NCBI RefSeq assembly: GCF_002875945.1
Contig: NZ_MCZK01000151.1
Location: 1-48,249, forward strand
Origin: Vibrio lentus
GTDB lineage: Bacteria; Pseudomonadota; Gammaproteobacteria; Enterobacterales; Vibrionaceae
Direction of reading: 5' to 3'
Length of the DNA stretch: 48,249 nt
Numbering within the stretch: position 1 is the first letter of the stretch; each line of letters starts with the position of its first letter. Below are positions 35,592 to 44,480 of the stretch, in pieces. A program made the position numbers and the translations under genes. The notes under the pieces are model-generated. The model worked only from the letters and a program-made list of their open reading frames with translations. It was not told the DNA's origin and did no database searches.

Positions 35592-37370
35592 ATGGAACTC
35601 AACACGATTATTGTCGGCATTTATTTCCTATTCTTGATTGCGATAGGTTGGATGTTTAGAACATTTACAAGTACTACTAGTGACTACTTCCGCGGGGGCG
35701 GTAACATGTTGTGGTGGATGGTTGGTGCAACCGCCTTTATGACCCAGTTTAGTGCATGGACATTCACCGGTGCGGCAGGTAAAGCGTATAACGATGGTTT
35801 TGCTGTTGCGGTCATCTTCGTAGCCAACGCATTTGGTTACTTCATGAACTACGCATACTTCGCGCCGAAATTCCGTCAACTTCGTGTTGTTACCGTAATT
35901 GAAGCGATTCGTATGCGTTTCGGCGCAACCAACGAACAAGTATTCACTTGGTCTTCAATGCCGAACTCAGTGGTATCTGCGGGTGTGTGGTTAAACGCAT
36001 TAGCAATCATCGCTTCGGGTATCTTCGGTTTCGACATGAACATGACTATCTGGGTGACTGGCCTAGTGGTATTGGCAATGTCGGTAACAGGTGGTTCATG
36101 GGCGGTAATTGCATCTGACTTCATGCAGATGGTTATCATCATGGCGGTAACGGTAACTTGTGCGGTTGTAGCGGTTGTTCAAGGTGGCGGTGTTGGTGAG
36201 ATTGTTAACAACTTCCCAGTACAAGATGGTGGTTCGTTCCTTTGGGGCAACAACATCAACTACCTAAGCATCTTCACGATTTGGGCATTCTTCATCTTCG
36301 TTAAGCAGTTCTCTATTACTAACAACATGCTTAACTCATACCGTTACCTAGCGGCTAAAGACTCAAAGAACGCTAAGAAAGCTGCACTGCTTGCTTGTGT
36401 GTTGATGTTGTGTGGTGTGTTTATTTGGTTCATGCCTTCTTGGTTCATTGCAGGCCAAGGTGTCGATTTATCAGCGGCTTACCCGAATGCAGGTAAAAAA
36501 GCGGGTGACTTTGCTTACCTATACTTTGTACAAGAATACATGCCAGCAGGTATGGTTGGTCTATTAGTTGCCGCGATGTTTGCCGCGACAATGTCTTCAA
36601 TGGATTCTGGTCTAAACCGTAACTCAGGTATCTTCGTTAAGAACTTCTACGAAACAATCGTTCGTAAAGGTCAAGCATCAGAGAAAGAGTTAGTAACCGT
36701 ATCTAAAATTACTTCAGCGGTATTTGGCTTCGCTATTATCCTTATCGCACAGTTCATCAACTCGCTTAAAGGTTTGAGCCTGTTTGATACGATGATGTAC
36801 GTAGGTGCGTTAATCGGTTTCCCTATGACGATTCCTGCATTCCTTGGCTTCTTTATTAAGAAGACTCCGGACTGGGCTGGTTGGGGTACGTTAGTTGTTG
36901 GTGGTATCGTATCTTATGTGGTTGGTTTTGTTATCGACGCAGAGATGGTAGCAGCGGTGTTTGGTCTTGATACTCTAACAGGACGTGAATGGTCTGATGT
37001 TAAAGTTGCGATTGGTCTCATTGCTCACATCACGCTAACCGGTGGCTTCTTCGTACTATCTACAATGTTCTACAAGCCTCTATCAAAAGAACGTCAAGCG
37101 GATGTTGATAAGTTCTTTGGCAACTTAGAAACACCATTAGTCGCTGAATCGGCAGAGCAAAAAGTGTTGGATAACAAACAACGTCAAATGCTTGGTAAAC
37201 TGATTGCGGTAGCGGGTGTTGGTATTATGCTGATGGCTCTTCTGACTAACCCAATGTGGGGGCGTTTAGTCTTCATCCTATGTGGTGTGATAGTGGGTGG
37301 TGTCGGTATTCTACTTGTGAAAGCGGTCGATGACGGCGGCAAGCAAGCTAAAGTTGTAACTGAAAGCTAA
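35592..37370 (+). CDS. SSS-family sodium:solute symporter 2 (Toa-like, oligoalginate/uronate uptake)
   Basis: 592 residues with about 13-14 membrane segments, a sodium-coupled inner-membrane importer. It shares with symporter 1 the SDYFRGGGNMLWWMVGATAF block, the FAPKFRQLRVVT-IEAIR loop and the ATMSSMDSGLNRNSGIF block. The two diverge most in the central extracellular loop around residues 195-215 and in the segment around 290, which may set substrate preference. AAAGGAT precedes the ATG. It is first of a plus-strand series symporter - PL15 lyase - reductase, each with its own terminator. V. splendidus carries homologues (ToaA/B/C) shown to support alginate-product uptake. Confidence 0.87.
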   Translation: MELNTIIVGIYFLFLIAIGWMFRTFTSTTSDYFRGGGNMLWWMVGATAFMTQFSAWTFTGAAGKAYNDGFAVAVIFVANAFGYFMNYAYFAPKFRQLRVVTVIEAIRMRFGATNEQVFTWSSMPNSVVSAGVWLNALAIIASGIFGFDMNMTIWVTGLVVLAMSVTGGSWAVIASDFMQMVIIMAVTVTCAVVAVVQGGGVGEIVNNFPVQDGGSFLWGNNINYLSIFTIWAFFIFVKQFSITNNMLNSYRYLAAKDSKNAKKAALLACVLMLCGVFIWFMPSWFIAGQGVDLSAAYPNAGKKAGDFAYLYFVQEYMPAGMVGLLVAAMFAATMSSMDSGLNRNSGIFVKNFYETIVRKGQASEKELVTVSKITSAVFGFAIILIAQFINSLKGLSLFDTMMYVGALIGFPMTIPAFLGFFIKKTPDWAGWGTLVVGGIVSYVVGFVIDAEMVAAVFGLDTLTGREWSDVKVAIGLIAHITLTGGFFVLSTMFYKPLSKERQADVDKFFGNLETPLVAESAEQKVLDNKQRQMLGKLIAVAGVGIMLMALLTNPMWGRLVFILCGVIVGGVGILLVKAVDDGGKQAKVVTES

Positions 37371-37392
37371 TATATAGCGAACACTTAGATAG

Positions 37393-37424
37393 AATGCGAC
37401 GACTCGAAAGGGCGTCGCATTTTT
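37393..37424 (+). terminator. Intrinsic terminator of SSS symporter 2
   Basis: AATGCGACG / CGTCGCATT stem with an 11-base loop and T5, 23 bp after the stop codon. Confidence 0.8.
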
Positions 37425-37519
37425 GCTTTGTGAAGCGAGTAAACGTGTCAGCCTTACAACATCAGACCTAAATCACGAAAACTGTAAAAAATTGTACGAT
37501 TGAATCGAAATACGTTCAA

Positions 37520-37530
37520 TTGTCCTACAA
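37520..37530. promoter_or_regulatory. Palindromic operator upstream of the PL15 lyase
   Basis: TTGTCCTACAA inside ATTGTCCTACAAT, 57 bp before the PL15 ATG. A TTGTAC half site lies at about 37492-37497. Confidence 0.55.
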
Positions 37531-37587
37531 TAAGACGTATATTATTGCTAATTCCTTTCAATCAACTTGAAAAATAAGTGAGTTAGA

Positions 37588-39666
37588 ATGAGCGACCAAA
37601 AATCTCTTGATGCAATCAGGAAGATGAAGCTGGAAAATGATACTTCAGCAGGTAATCTTGTAGACCTACTCCCTATCGAAGTTCAAACACGTGACTTCGA
37701 CCTATCATTTCTAGACACCTTGAGCGAAGCACGTCCGCGTCTTCTTGTTCAAGCTGACCAGTTAGAAGAATTCAAAGCGAAAGTGAAAGCTGATGAAGCT
37801 CACTGCATGTTTGATGACTTCTACAATAACTCTACTGTTAAGTTCCTTGAGACTGCTCCTTTTGAAGAGCCTCAAGCGTACCCAGCTGAGACGGTAGGTA
37901 AAGCTTCTTTATGGCGTCCTTATTGGCGTCAAATGTACGTTGATTGCCAAATGGCACTGAACGCGACACGTAACCTAGCGATTGCTGGTGTTGTGAAAGA
38001 AGACGAAGCGCTCATTGCGAAAGCAAAAGCTTGGACTCTAAAACTGTCTACGTACGATCCAGAAGGCGTGACTTCTCGTGGCTATAACGATGAAGCGGCT
38101 TTCCGTGTTATCGCTGCTATGGCTTGGGGTTACGACTGGCTACACGGCTACTTCACAGATGAAGAACGTCAGCAAGTTCAAGATGCTTTGATTGAGCGTC
38201 TCGACGAAATCATGCACCACCTGAAAGTGACGGTTGATCTATTAAACAACCCGCTGAACAGCCACGGTGTTCGTTCTATCTCTTCTGCTATCATCCCAAC
38301 GTGTATCGCGCTTTACCACGATCACCCGAAAGCAGGCGAGTACATCGCATACGCTCTAGAGTATTACGCAGTACACTACCCACCATGGGGCGGTGTAGAC
38401 GGCGGTTGGGCTGAAGGTCCAGACTACTGGAACACACAAACTGCATTCCTAGGCGAAGCATTCGACCTATTGAAAGCATACTGTGGCGTAGACATGTTTA
38501 ACAAAACATTCTACGAAAACACAGGTGACTTCCCACTTTACTGCATGCCTGTTCACTCTAAGCGCGCAAGCTTCTGTGACCAGTCTTCAATCGGTGATTT
38601 CCCAGGTTTAAAACTGGCTTACAACATCAAGCACTACGCAGGTGTTAACCAGAAGCCAGAGTACGTTTGGTACTACAACCAACTGAAAGGCCGTGATACT
38701 GAAGCACACACCAAATTCTACAACTTTGGTTGGTGGGACTTCGGCTACGACGATCTTCGTTTCAACTTCCTTTGGGATGCACCTGAAGAGAAAGCACCGT
38801 CAAACGATCCACTGTTGAAAGTATTCCCAATCACGGGTTGGGCTGCATTCCACAACAAGATGACTGAGCGTGATAACCATATTCACATGGTATTCAAATG
38901 TTCTCCGTTTGGCTCAATCAGCCACTCTCACGGTGACCAAAACGCATTTACGTTGCACGCATTCGGTGAAACGCTAGCGTCAGTAACAGGTTACTACGGT
39001 GGTTTCGGTGTAGACATGCACACTAAGTGGCGTCGTCAAACGTTCTCTAAAAACCTTCCACTATTCGGTGGTAAAGGTCAGTACGGCGAGAACAAGAACA
39101 CAGGCTACGAAAACCACCAAGATCGCTTCTGTATCGAAGCGGGCGGCACTATCTCTGACTTCGACACAGAATCTGATGTGAAGATGGTTGAAGGTGATGC
39201 AACGGCATCTTACAAGTACTTCGTTCCTGAAATTGAATCTTACAAGCGTAAAGTCTGGTTCGTTCAAGGTAAAGTATTCGTAATGCAAGACAAGACAACG
39301 CTTTCTGAAGAGAAAGACATGACTTGGCTAATGCACACAACTTTCGCAAACGAAGTGGCAGACAAGTCTTTCACTATCCGCGGCGAAGTTGCACACCTAG
39401 ACGTAAACTTCATCAACGAGTCTGCTGATCACATCACTTCAGTTAAGAACGTTGAAGGCTTCGGCGAAGTTGACCCATACGAGTTTAAAGATCTTGAGAT
39501 CCACCGTCACGTTGAAGTGGAATTCAAGCCATCGAAAGAGCACAACATCCTGACGCTTCTCGTTCCTAATAAGAACGAAGGCGAGCAAGTTGAAGTGTCT
39601 CATAAGCTTGAAGGCAACACGCTACTGCTCAATGTTGACGGTGAAACGGTTTCAATCGAACTGTAA
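37588..39666 (+). CDS. oalA: PL15 oligoalginate lyase
   Basis: 692 residues, no signal peptide, so cytoplasmic. N-terminal helical (alpha/alpha) domain followed by a heparinase II/III-like beta-sandwich. H226 in NSHGVRS and Y280 in EGPDYW are 54 residues apart, the same spacing as His311 and Tyr365 of the PL15 exolyase Atu3025; a third His cluster, SHSHGDQ (H446, H448), corresponds to its HAHADQ region. It should release unsaturated monomers from alginate oligomers. The enzyme of this type in V. splendidus is OalA. The frame begins at the first ATG; GTGAGTTAG precedes it. Upstream operator at 37520; terminator at 39698. Confidence 0.9.
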   Translation: MSDQKSLDAIRKMKLENDTSAGNLVDLLPIEVQTRDFDLSFLDTLSEARPRLLVQADQLEEFKAKVKADEAHCMFDDFYNNSTVKFLETAPFEEPQAYPAETVGKASLWRPYWRQMYVDCQMALNATRNLAIAGVVKEDEALIAKAKAWTLKLSTYDPEGVTSRGYNDEAAFRVIAAMAWGYDWLHGYFTDEERQQVQDALIERLDEIMHHLKVTVDLLNNPLNSHGVRSISSAIIPTCIALYHDHPKAGEYIAYALEYYAVHYPPWGGVDGGWAEGPDYWNTQTAFLGEAFDLLKAYCGVDMFNKTFYENTGDFPLYCMPVHSKRASFCDQSSIGDFPGLKLAYNIKHYAGVNQKPEYVWYYNQLKGRDTEAHTKFYNFGWWDFGYDDLRFNFLWDAPEEKAPSNDPLLKVFPITGWAAFHNKMTERDNHIHMVFKCSPFGSISHSHGDQNAFTLHAFGETLASVTGYYGGFGVDMHTKWRRQTFSKNLPLFGGKGQYGENKNTGYENHQDRFCIEAGGTISDFDTESDVKMVEGDATASYKYFVPEIESYKRKVWFVQGKVFVMQDKTTLSEEKDMTWLMHTTFANEVADKSFTIRGEVAHLDVNFINESADHITSVKNVEGFGEVDPYEFKDLEIHRHVEVEFKPSKEHNILTLLVPNKNEGEQVEVSHKLEGNTLLLNVDGETVSIEL

Positions 39667-40317
39667 TCCGCTGAAGTAACAGAAGCTAGATACCAAAAAC
39701 TCCGAGTGAAAGCTCGGAGTTTTTTTGTTTTCCTAGTTAGTTAGTTGGATAGCTAGTTGGTGGAAGAGTTGGTTAAGTTGGTAAACCCATCAGGTTGCGA
39801 GAAAACTTGATTGGCTAAAGATAAATAGCTTCTCGATGCTAAGTCAGTGGCTCAAGGGCTGAATCTGGACACTGATGCACACAAAGACCGGGCATGTACT
39901 TAGCCATTATGCTGAATGAAATATGCAGAAGTCGTATAAGAGACTCGCATGTATCGCACTGTTAGAAGAATAGGGCGCCAACGCCTGTTTCCTAGAAATT
40001 GTTATGACTTACTTTTCCGTGAACAGTCTAATCACTGGCTGAGTAAGGGAGGAGTGAACTATACATAGATAAAGGCGTAGCTTGTTTTTACTAATCGTAT
40101 GACATTTAACGTACGTTATTTCATCAATAGACGGTTTTTTAAGTGGTAAATAGTTCCTGTAAGTACAAAGCGTGACCCATATTTTCTCGTAAAGTGAACC
40201 CCCGTCACAACTTGCATCGAACCATCAAATCAATGCCCTAAAACTATTGCGTAACGAGAAAGACGTAGTTATTATAATGAGCATATAATCATACAATACT
40301 ATATTTGGAGTTTGAAC
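39667..40317. other. Intergenic region before the DehR gene
   Basis: 651 bp. After the terminator come short TAGTTAGT-like runs (about 39733-39775), then roughly 300 bp with a higher GC look and broken short frames, the longest a 40-codon plus frame ending near 40066, which may be a decayed coding remnant. A TACAAT half site occurs at 40292-40297 just before the DehR gene. Confidence 0.45.
39698..39727 (+). terminator. Intrinsic terminator of the PL15 lyase
   Basis: AAACTCCGAG-tgaaag-CTCGGAGTTT followed by T-rich tail, about 32 bp after the stop codon. Confidence 0.9.
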
Positions 40318-41199
40318 ATGACTAAACCTGTAATCGGTTTCATTGGCCTAGGTCTTATGGGCGGCAACATGGTTGAAAACCTACAAAAGCGCGGCTACCA
40401 CGTAAACGTAATGGATCTAAGCGCTGAAGCTGTTGCTCGCGTTACAGATCGCGGCAATGCGACTGCATTCACTTCTGCTAAAGAACTAGCTGCTGCAAGT
40501 GACATCGTTCAGTTTTGTCTTACAACTTCAGCTGTTGTTGAAAAAATCGTTTACGGCGAAGACGGCGTTCTAGCGGGCATCAAAGAAGGCGCAGTACTAG
40601 TAGACTTCGGTACTTCTATCCCTGCTTCTACTAAGAAAATCGGCGCAGCTCTTGCTGAAAAAGGCGCGGGCATGATCGACGCACCTCTAGGTCGTACTCC
40701 TGCACACGCTAAAGATGGTCTTCTGAACATCATGGCTGCTGGCGACATGGAAACTTTCAACAAAGTTAAACCTGTTCTTGAAGAGCAAGGCGAAAACGTA
40801 TTCCACCTAGGCGCTCTAGGTTCTGGTCACGTAACTAAGCTTGTAAACAACTTCATGGGCATGACGACTGTTGCAACTATGTCTCAAGCTTTCGCTGTTG
40901 CTCAACGCGCTGGTGTTGATGGTCAACAACTGTTTGACATCATGTCTGCAGGTCCATCTAACTCTCCGTTCATGCAATTCTGTAAGTTCTACGCAGTAGA
41001 CGGCGAAGAGAAGCTAGGTTTCTCTGTTGCTAACGCTAACAAAGACCTTGGTTACTTCCTTGCTCTTTGTGAAGAGCTAGGTACTGAGTCTCTAATCGCT
41101 CAAGGTACTGCAACAAGCCTACAAGCTGCTGTTGATGCAGGCATGGGTAACAACGATGTACCAGTAATCTTCGACTACTTCGCTAAACTAGAGAAGTAA
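40318..41199 (+). CDS. dehR: DEHU reductase, beta-hydroxyacid dehydrogenase family
   Basis: 293 residues from the ATG at 40318 (GGAG 7 bp upstream; a TTG at 40312 is less likely). Rossmann motif GFIGLGLMGGNM at residue 7 binds NAD(P)H; the family blocks DFGTSIPAST and DAPLGRTPAHAKDG follow, and the catalytic lysine is K174 in GHVTKLVNN. It would reduce 4-deoxy-L-erythro-5-hexoseulose uronate to KDG, linking KdgF to KdgK. DAPLGRTP replaces the DAPVSGG of standard 3-hydroxyisobutyrate dehydrogenases. Codon use looks strongly biased to a few codons, suggesting high expression. Confidence 0.9.
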   Translation: MTKPVIGFIGLGLMGGNMVENLQKRGYHVNVMDLSAEAVARVTDRGNATAFTSAKELAAASDIVQFCLTTSAVVEKIVYGEDGVLAGIKEGAVLVDFGTSIPASTKKIGAALAEKGAGMIDAPLGRTPAHAKDGLLNIMAAGDMETFNKVKPVLEEQGENVFHLGALGSGHVTKLVNNFMGMTTVATMSQAFAVAQRAGVDGQQLFDIMSAGPSNSPFMQFCKFYAVDGEEKLGFSVANANKDLGYFLALCEELGTESLIAQGTATSLQAAVDAGMGNNDVPVIFDYFAKLEK

Positions 41200-41209
41200 T
41201 CGACGTACG

Positions 41210-41267
41210 ACCTCGCTAGGGTATTGTCTGTCTTTTAGGCGGCGATACCTCAGCGAGGTTCGTTTTT
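41210..41267 (+). terminator. Intrinsic terminator of dehR
   Basis: ACCTCGCTAGGGTAT pairs with ATACCTCAGCGAGGT across a 21-base loop, followed by TCGTTTTTATC, 10 bp after the stop codon. Confidence 0.75.
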
Positions 41268-41655
41268 ATCTACACCAGGTCTTATTTACAAGCCCGTTTT
41301 ATCTCAAATTCCGCTTTATCTGCAACTACAATTCCCAGCTTACTCCCACGGTTTCACTCTTTTTCGTAAATCCCGTTACCATCTGCATTATTCTTCTAGC
41401 TCTACTTTTTTGCTTCCTGTTGTTCTATCTAATCAAAACTCTACCTGTTTCGACTTTCATTTAATCTCGATTTTCAATGCTGCAAAGCTGCTTGCTAACA
41501 CTCAATGCCTCTAGGAATTCTTTGTTCTAGACGCGCTTTGTTAGGCATCAGCTGATTCTCTATTCTCACATGCTCAAATATCTAATACCGTCACTACTGC
41601 GCGATAGTTTGTAGCGTAGATCGATAACCAAAACCCGAAGCAATAATAACAAAGT

Positions 41656-41689
41656 AAAAAAAGCCCACACAGCTGGTGACTGTGTGGGC
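41656..41689 (-). terminator. Strong minus-strand terminator without an assigned gene
   Basis: Perfect 10-bp stem GCCCACACAG / CTGTGTGGGC with a 7-base loop, followed on the minus strand by T7. There is no U-tract on the plus side. No recognisable minus-strand gene precedes it. Confidence 0.8.
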
Positions 41690-41886
41690 GTATTCGGACT
41701 AGCCGTCTGGAAAAACCAATGAACAAGACAAGTGAAATAACGATTAACGAGATCCCCCGACAGTTTCTGCATTAAACGTGTTCAATGACCTTAAAGCGAG
41801 TTGCTTCAATTACCACTTTGAATTGCACAAAAGCATCCAGAAAGAACTTAAGTTATGATTCAAATACACCATACATCAGGGGGTTA

Positions 41887-41897
41887 TTGTATTACAA
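41887..41897. promoter_or_regulatory. Palindromic operator in the dehR-chemoreceptor gap
   Basis: TTGTATTACAA, a perfect palindrome, followed by AATAAAT as at the SSS symporter 2 site. It lies 417 bp from the chemoreceptor start and 198 bp from the orphan minus-strand terminator. Confidence 0.5.
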
Positions 41898-42313
41898 ATA
41901 AATCTGGGGATTGAATGCCTTTAGTGAATGGTTGGTTAGTGAAAATGTGATTTAATGCTCACTTTTCTAGTCAGCGAATCGAGATTGATATGAATAATTT
42001 AAGTAGAGGCATTATCGGCGAAGTTGTTGTTCTGTTATTCAAAAATCGATCATTTTTAGTGATTTACTTATTCTTTCCCAATCGCGTTAAAAGTCCAGAT
42101 TCATAAATGATACCTATGTCACAGGGTGGTTTTAGCCAGTTTTAATATATCAATATCGCTCACAGAAAGTGCAATTAATTAAACATACAATATTAATTAA
42201 ATCGATGGTTGTGACGATGGATCGGCATGAACAAGTTTCGCTTCCCGTATCTTCGAAAATCTTAAAAATGACCATTTCATTCGGATGAAAATAATAGATA
42301 TAGGTTGATATGG

Positions 42314-44242
42314 ATGATGAGTTTTATGAATTCAAAATTGTCTCTAGGGTTTAAAGGAAAATTGATTTTAATGGTAGCGATCGTCAGTTCTAGTGCCTTG
42401 GCATTTACGAACTGGTTTACGCTTGACTTAGCAACAGACCAGGTAAACCAAACGATTTATAATGAGATTGACCACTCGCTAACGATAGAAATTAATCAAA
42501 TCGAAAGTACCGTCCAGCGCACCATAGATACCGTCAATTCCGTAGCACAAGAGTTCATGAAATCCCCATATCAAGTGCCTAATGAAGCGCTTATGCATTA
42601 CGCTGCTAAGCTTGGTGGCATTGATAAAATTGTAGTGGGTTTTGACGACGGCCGTTCTTACACTTCTCGTCCGTCAGAGTCTTTCCCTAACGGTGTTGGA
42701 ATCAAAGAAAAATACAACCCAACAACTCGCCCTTGGTATCAACAGGCAAAATTGAAACCAGGGTTATCTTTTAGTGATCTGTTTTTCACTAAGAGTACTC
42801 AAGTGCCTATGATTGGTGTGACGTACTCATACCAAGATCGCGTGATCATGGCCGATATTCGCTTTGATGATTTGGAAGCACAGCTTAAACAGTTAGATAG
42901 CATCTACGAAGCAAAAGGTATCATCGTGGATGAGAGAGGAATGGTTGTTGCTTCCACAATAGAGAACGTGCTTCCGCAAACCAATATCTCCTCTGCTGAC
43001 GCTTTGATGAAACTAAGCAGTGCAATTGAACTGCCTGACCAGTTCATTGAAGGTGTGATTGATGGCAATACAAGAATCTTGATGGCTAAGAAGGTGGATA
43101 TTGGCAGTCAAAAAGAATGGTTCATGATTTCCAGTATCGATCCTGAATTAGCGTTAAATCAGTTGAATGGCGTGATGTCGAATACGCGAATGCTGATTGT
43201 TGCCTGTGTATTCGGTTCGGTGATATTGATGATTTTACTTCTGAATCGTTTTTACCGCCCAATCGTGTCACTGCGCAAAATCGTTCATGACCTTTCTCAA
43301 GGTAATGGCGACTTGACTCAAAGGCTTGCTGAGAAAGGCAATGACGATCTAGGACATATTGCAAAGGACATCAACTTGTTCATCATTGGCCTGCAAGAAA
43401 TGGTTAAAGATGTAAAATTCAAGAACTCGGATCTCGATACCAAGGTATTAAGCATTCGAGAAGGTTGTAAAGAAACCAGCGATGTATTGAAAGTCCATAC
43501 TGATGAAACCGTTCAAGTGGTCTCAGCGATTAATGGTTTGTCTGAAGCATCAAATGAAGTGGAAAAGAACTCACAGTCAGCGGCAGATGCCGCACGAGAT
43601 GCCGCTGTGTTTAGCGATGAGACTAAGCAAATCAATACAGTGACAGAAACGTACATCAGTGATCTTGAGAAGCAAGTCGGTACGACGTCTGATGATATTC
43701 GCTCTATGGCCAACGAAACACAGAGCATACAGTCGATTGTGTCTGTGATTGGCGGCATTGCTGAACAAACCAACTTACTGGCATTGAATGCGTCTATCGA
43801 GGCGGCAAGAGCAGGCGAGCATGGTCGAGGTTTTGCTGTGGTGGCTGATGAAGTCCGTGCGCTAGCAAACCGAACTCAAATCAGTACCTCTGAAATAGAA
43901 GAGGCGCTATCTGGGTTGCAGTCGAAATCGGATGGCTTGGTTAAATCGATTGAGTTAACGAAGAGCAATTGCGAGATGACTCGTGCTCAAGTGGTTCAAG
44001 CCGTTAACATGCTGGCGAAGCTAACGGAACAGATGGAAACCGTGAGTCGTTTCAATAATGATATTTCTGGCTCTTCTGTCGAGCAGAATGCCCTCATTCA
44101 AAGTATCGCTAAGAACATGCACAAGATTGAAAGCTTCGTCGAAGAGCTCAATAAGTTAAGCCAAGATCAACTGACAGAATCCGCTGAAATCAAAACACTG
44201 AATGGCAGCGTCAGTGAGCTGATGAGCAGTTTTAAAGTTTAA
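42314..44242 (+). CDS. Methyl-accepting chemotaxis protein with periplasmic Cache domain
   Basis: 642 residues from the ATG at 42314 (AGG 9 bp upstream; ATGs at 42317 and 42326 and a TTG at 42305 are alternatives). One membrane segment near residues 15-32, a periplasmic dCache-type sensor with the NPTTRPWYQQA motif near residue 134, a second membrane segment near 290-308, a HAMP linker (RPIVSLRKIVHDLSQGNGDL) and a cytoplasmic signalling domain with the conserved hairpin tip (GGIAEQTNLLALNASIEAAR, then GRGFAVVADEVRALA). No C-terminal CheR/CheB pentapeptide. Its place between dehR and the alginate lyases suggests it senses alginate products, but the ligand cannot be read from sequence. Confidence 0.9.
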   Translation: MMSFMNSKLSLGFKGKLILMVAIVSSSALAFTNWFTLDLATDQVNQTIYNEIDHSLTIEINQIESTVQRTIDTVNSVAQEFMKSPYQVPNEALMHYAAKLGGIDKIVVGFDDGRSYTSRPSESFPNGVGIKEKYNPTTRPWYQQAKLKPGLSFSDLFFTKSTQVPMIGVTYSYQDRVIMADIRFDDLEAQLKQLDSIYEAKGIIVDERGMVVASTIENVLPQTNISSADALMKLSSAIELPDQFIEGVIDGNTRILMAKKVDIGSQKEWFMISSIDPELALNQLNGVMSNTRMLIVACVFGSVILMILLLNRFYRPIVSLRKIVHDLSQGNGDLTQRLAEKGNDDLGHIAKDINLFIIGLQEMVKDVKFKNSDLDTKVLSIREGCKETSDVLKVHTDETVQVVSAINGLSEASNEVEKNSQSAADAARDAAVFSDETKQINTVTETYISDLEKQVGTTSDDIRSMANETQSIQSIVSVIGGIAEQTNLLALNASIEAARAGEHGRGFAVVADEVRALANRTQISTSEIEEALSGLQSKSDGLVKSIELTKSNCEMTRAQVVQAVNMLAKLTEQMETVSRFNNDISGSSVEQNALIQSIAKNMHKIESFVEELNKLSQDQLTESAEIKTLNGSVSELMSSFKV

Positions 44243-44295
44243 TTGATCCCATAAATAATATTTAAAAATCAGTAGCTTAAATTTTATTTTTAGTC

Positions 44296-44335
44296 AAAGA
44301 GCCACTCAATAACTTTCGAGTTTAGAGTGGCCTTT
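44296..44335 (+). terminator. Probable terminator of the chemoreceptor gene
   Basis: AAAGAGCCACTC pairs with GAGTGGCCTTT with a single bulge and a 15-base loop; only a short T-tract follows. Confidence 0.55.
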
Positions 44336-44480
44336 CTGCGTTGTTTTTGTCTCAAACCCTACGTGAAATCTACTCATATAACTTCATCTGTCGCATCTCA
44401 CATTCTGATAAACCTACAATTGACATAAAATAGTACAAATATACATTGTCACTCTACTCTTATGGATAAGTGAGATAAAT

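Larger units (their letters stand above)
41200..42313. other. 1.1-kb intergenic region with minus-strand terminator, operator and pyrimidine-rich stretch
   Basis: Contains the dehR terminator, a markedly C/T-rich plus strand from about 41260 to 41470, a strong minus-strand terminator at 41656-41689, and a TTGTATTACAA operator at 41887. A 38-codon plus frame (41990-42106) with GAGA before its ATG exists but has no other support. No protein gene is called; a small minus-strand RNA is possible (see findings). Confidence 0.5.

Noticed and set aside
40286..40297. Possible operator before dehR
   Set aside because: Only the right half (TACAAT) matches; the left half does not, so it is noted only as a half site.
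41566..41772. 68-codon minus-strand frame
   Set aside because: It reads straight through the strong minus-strand terminator, so it is unlikely to be translated as such.
41990..42106. 38-codon plus-strand frame with GAGA before its ATG
   Set aside because: Only the start context supports it; no family, no terminator, and it is too short to judge.
44428..44438. Possible operator before the double-PL7 gene
   Set aside because: AAATAGTACAA has one good half site only.
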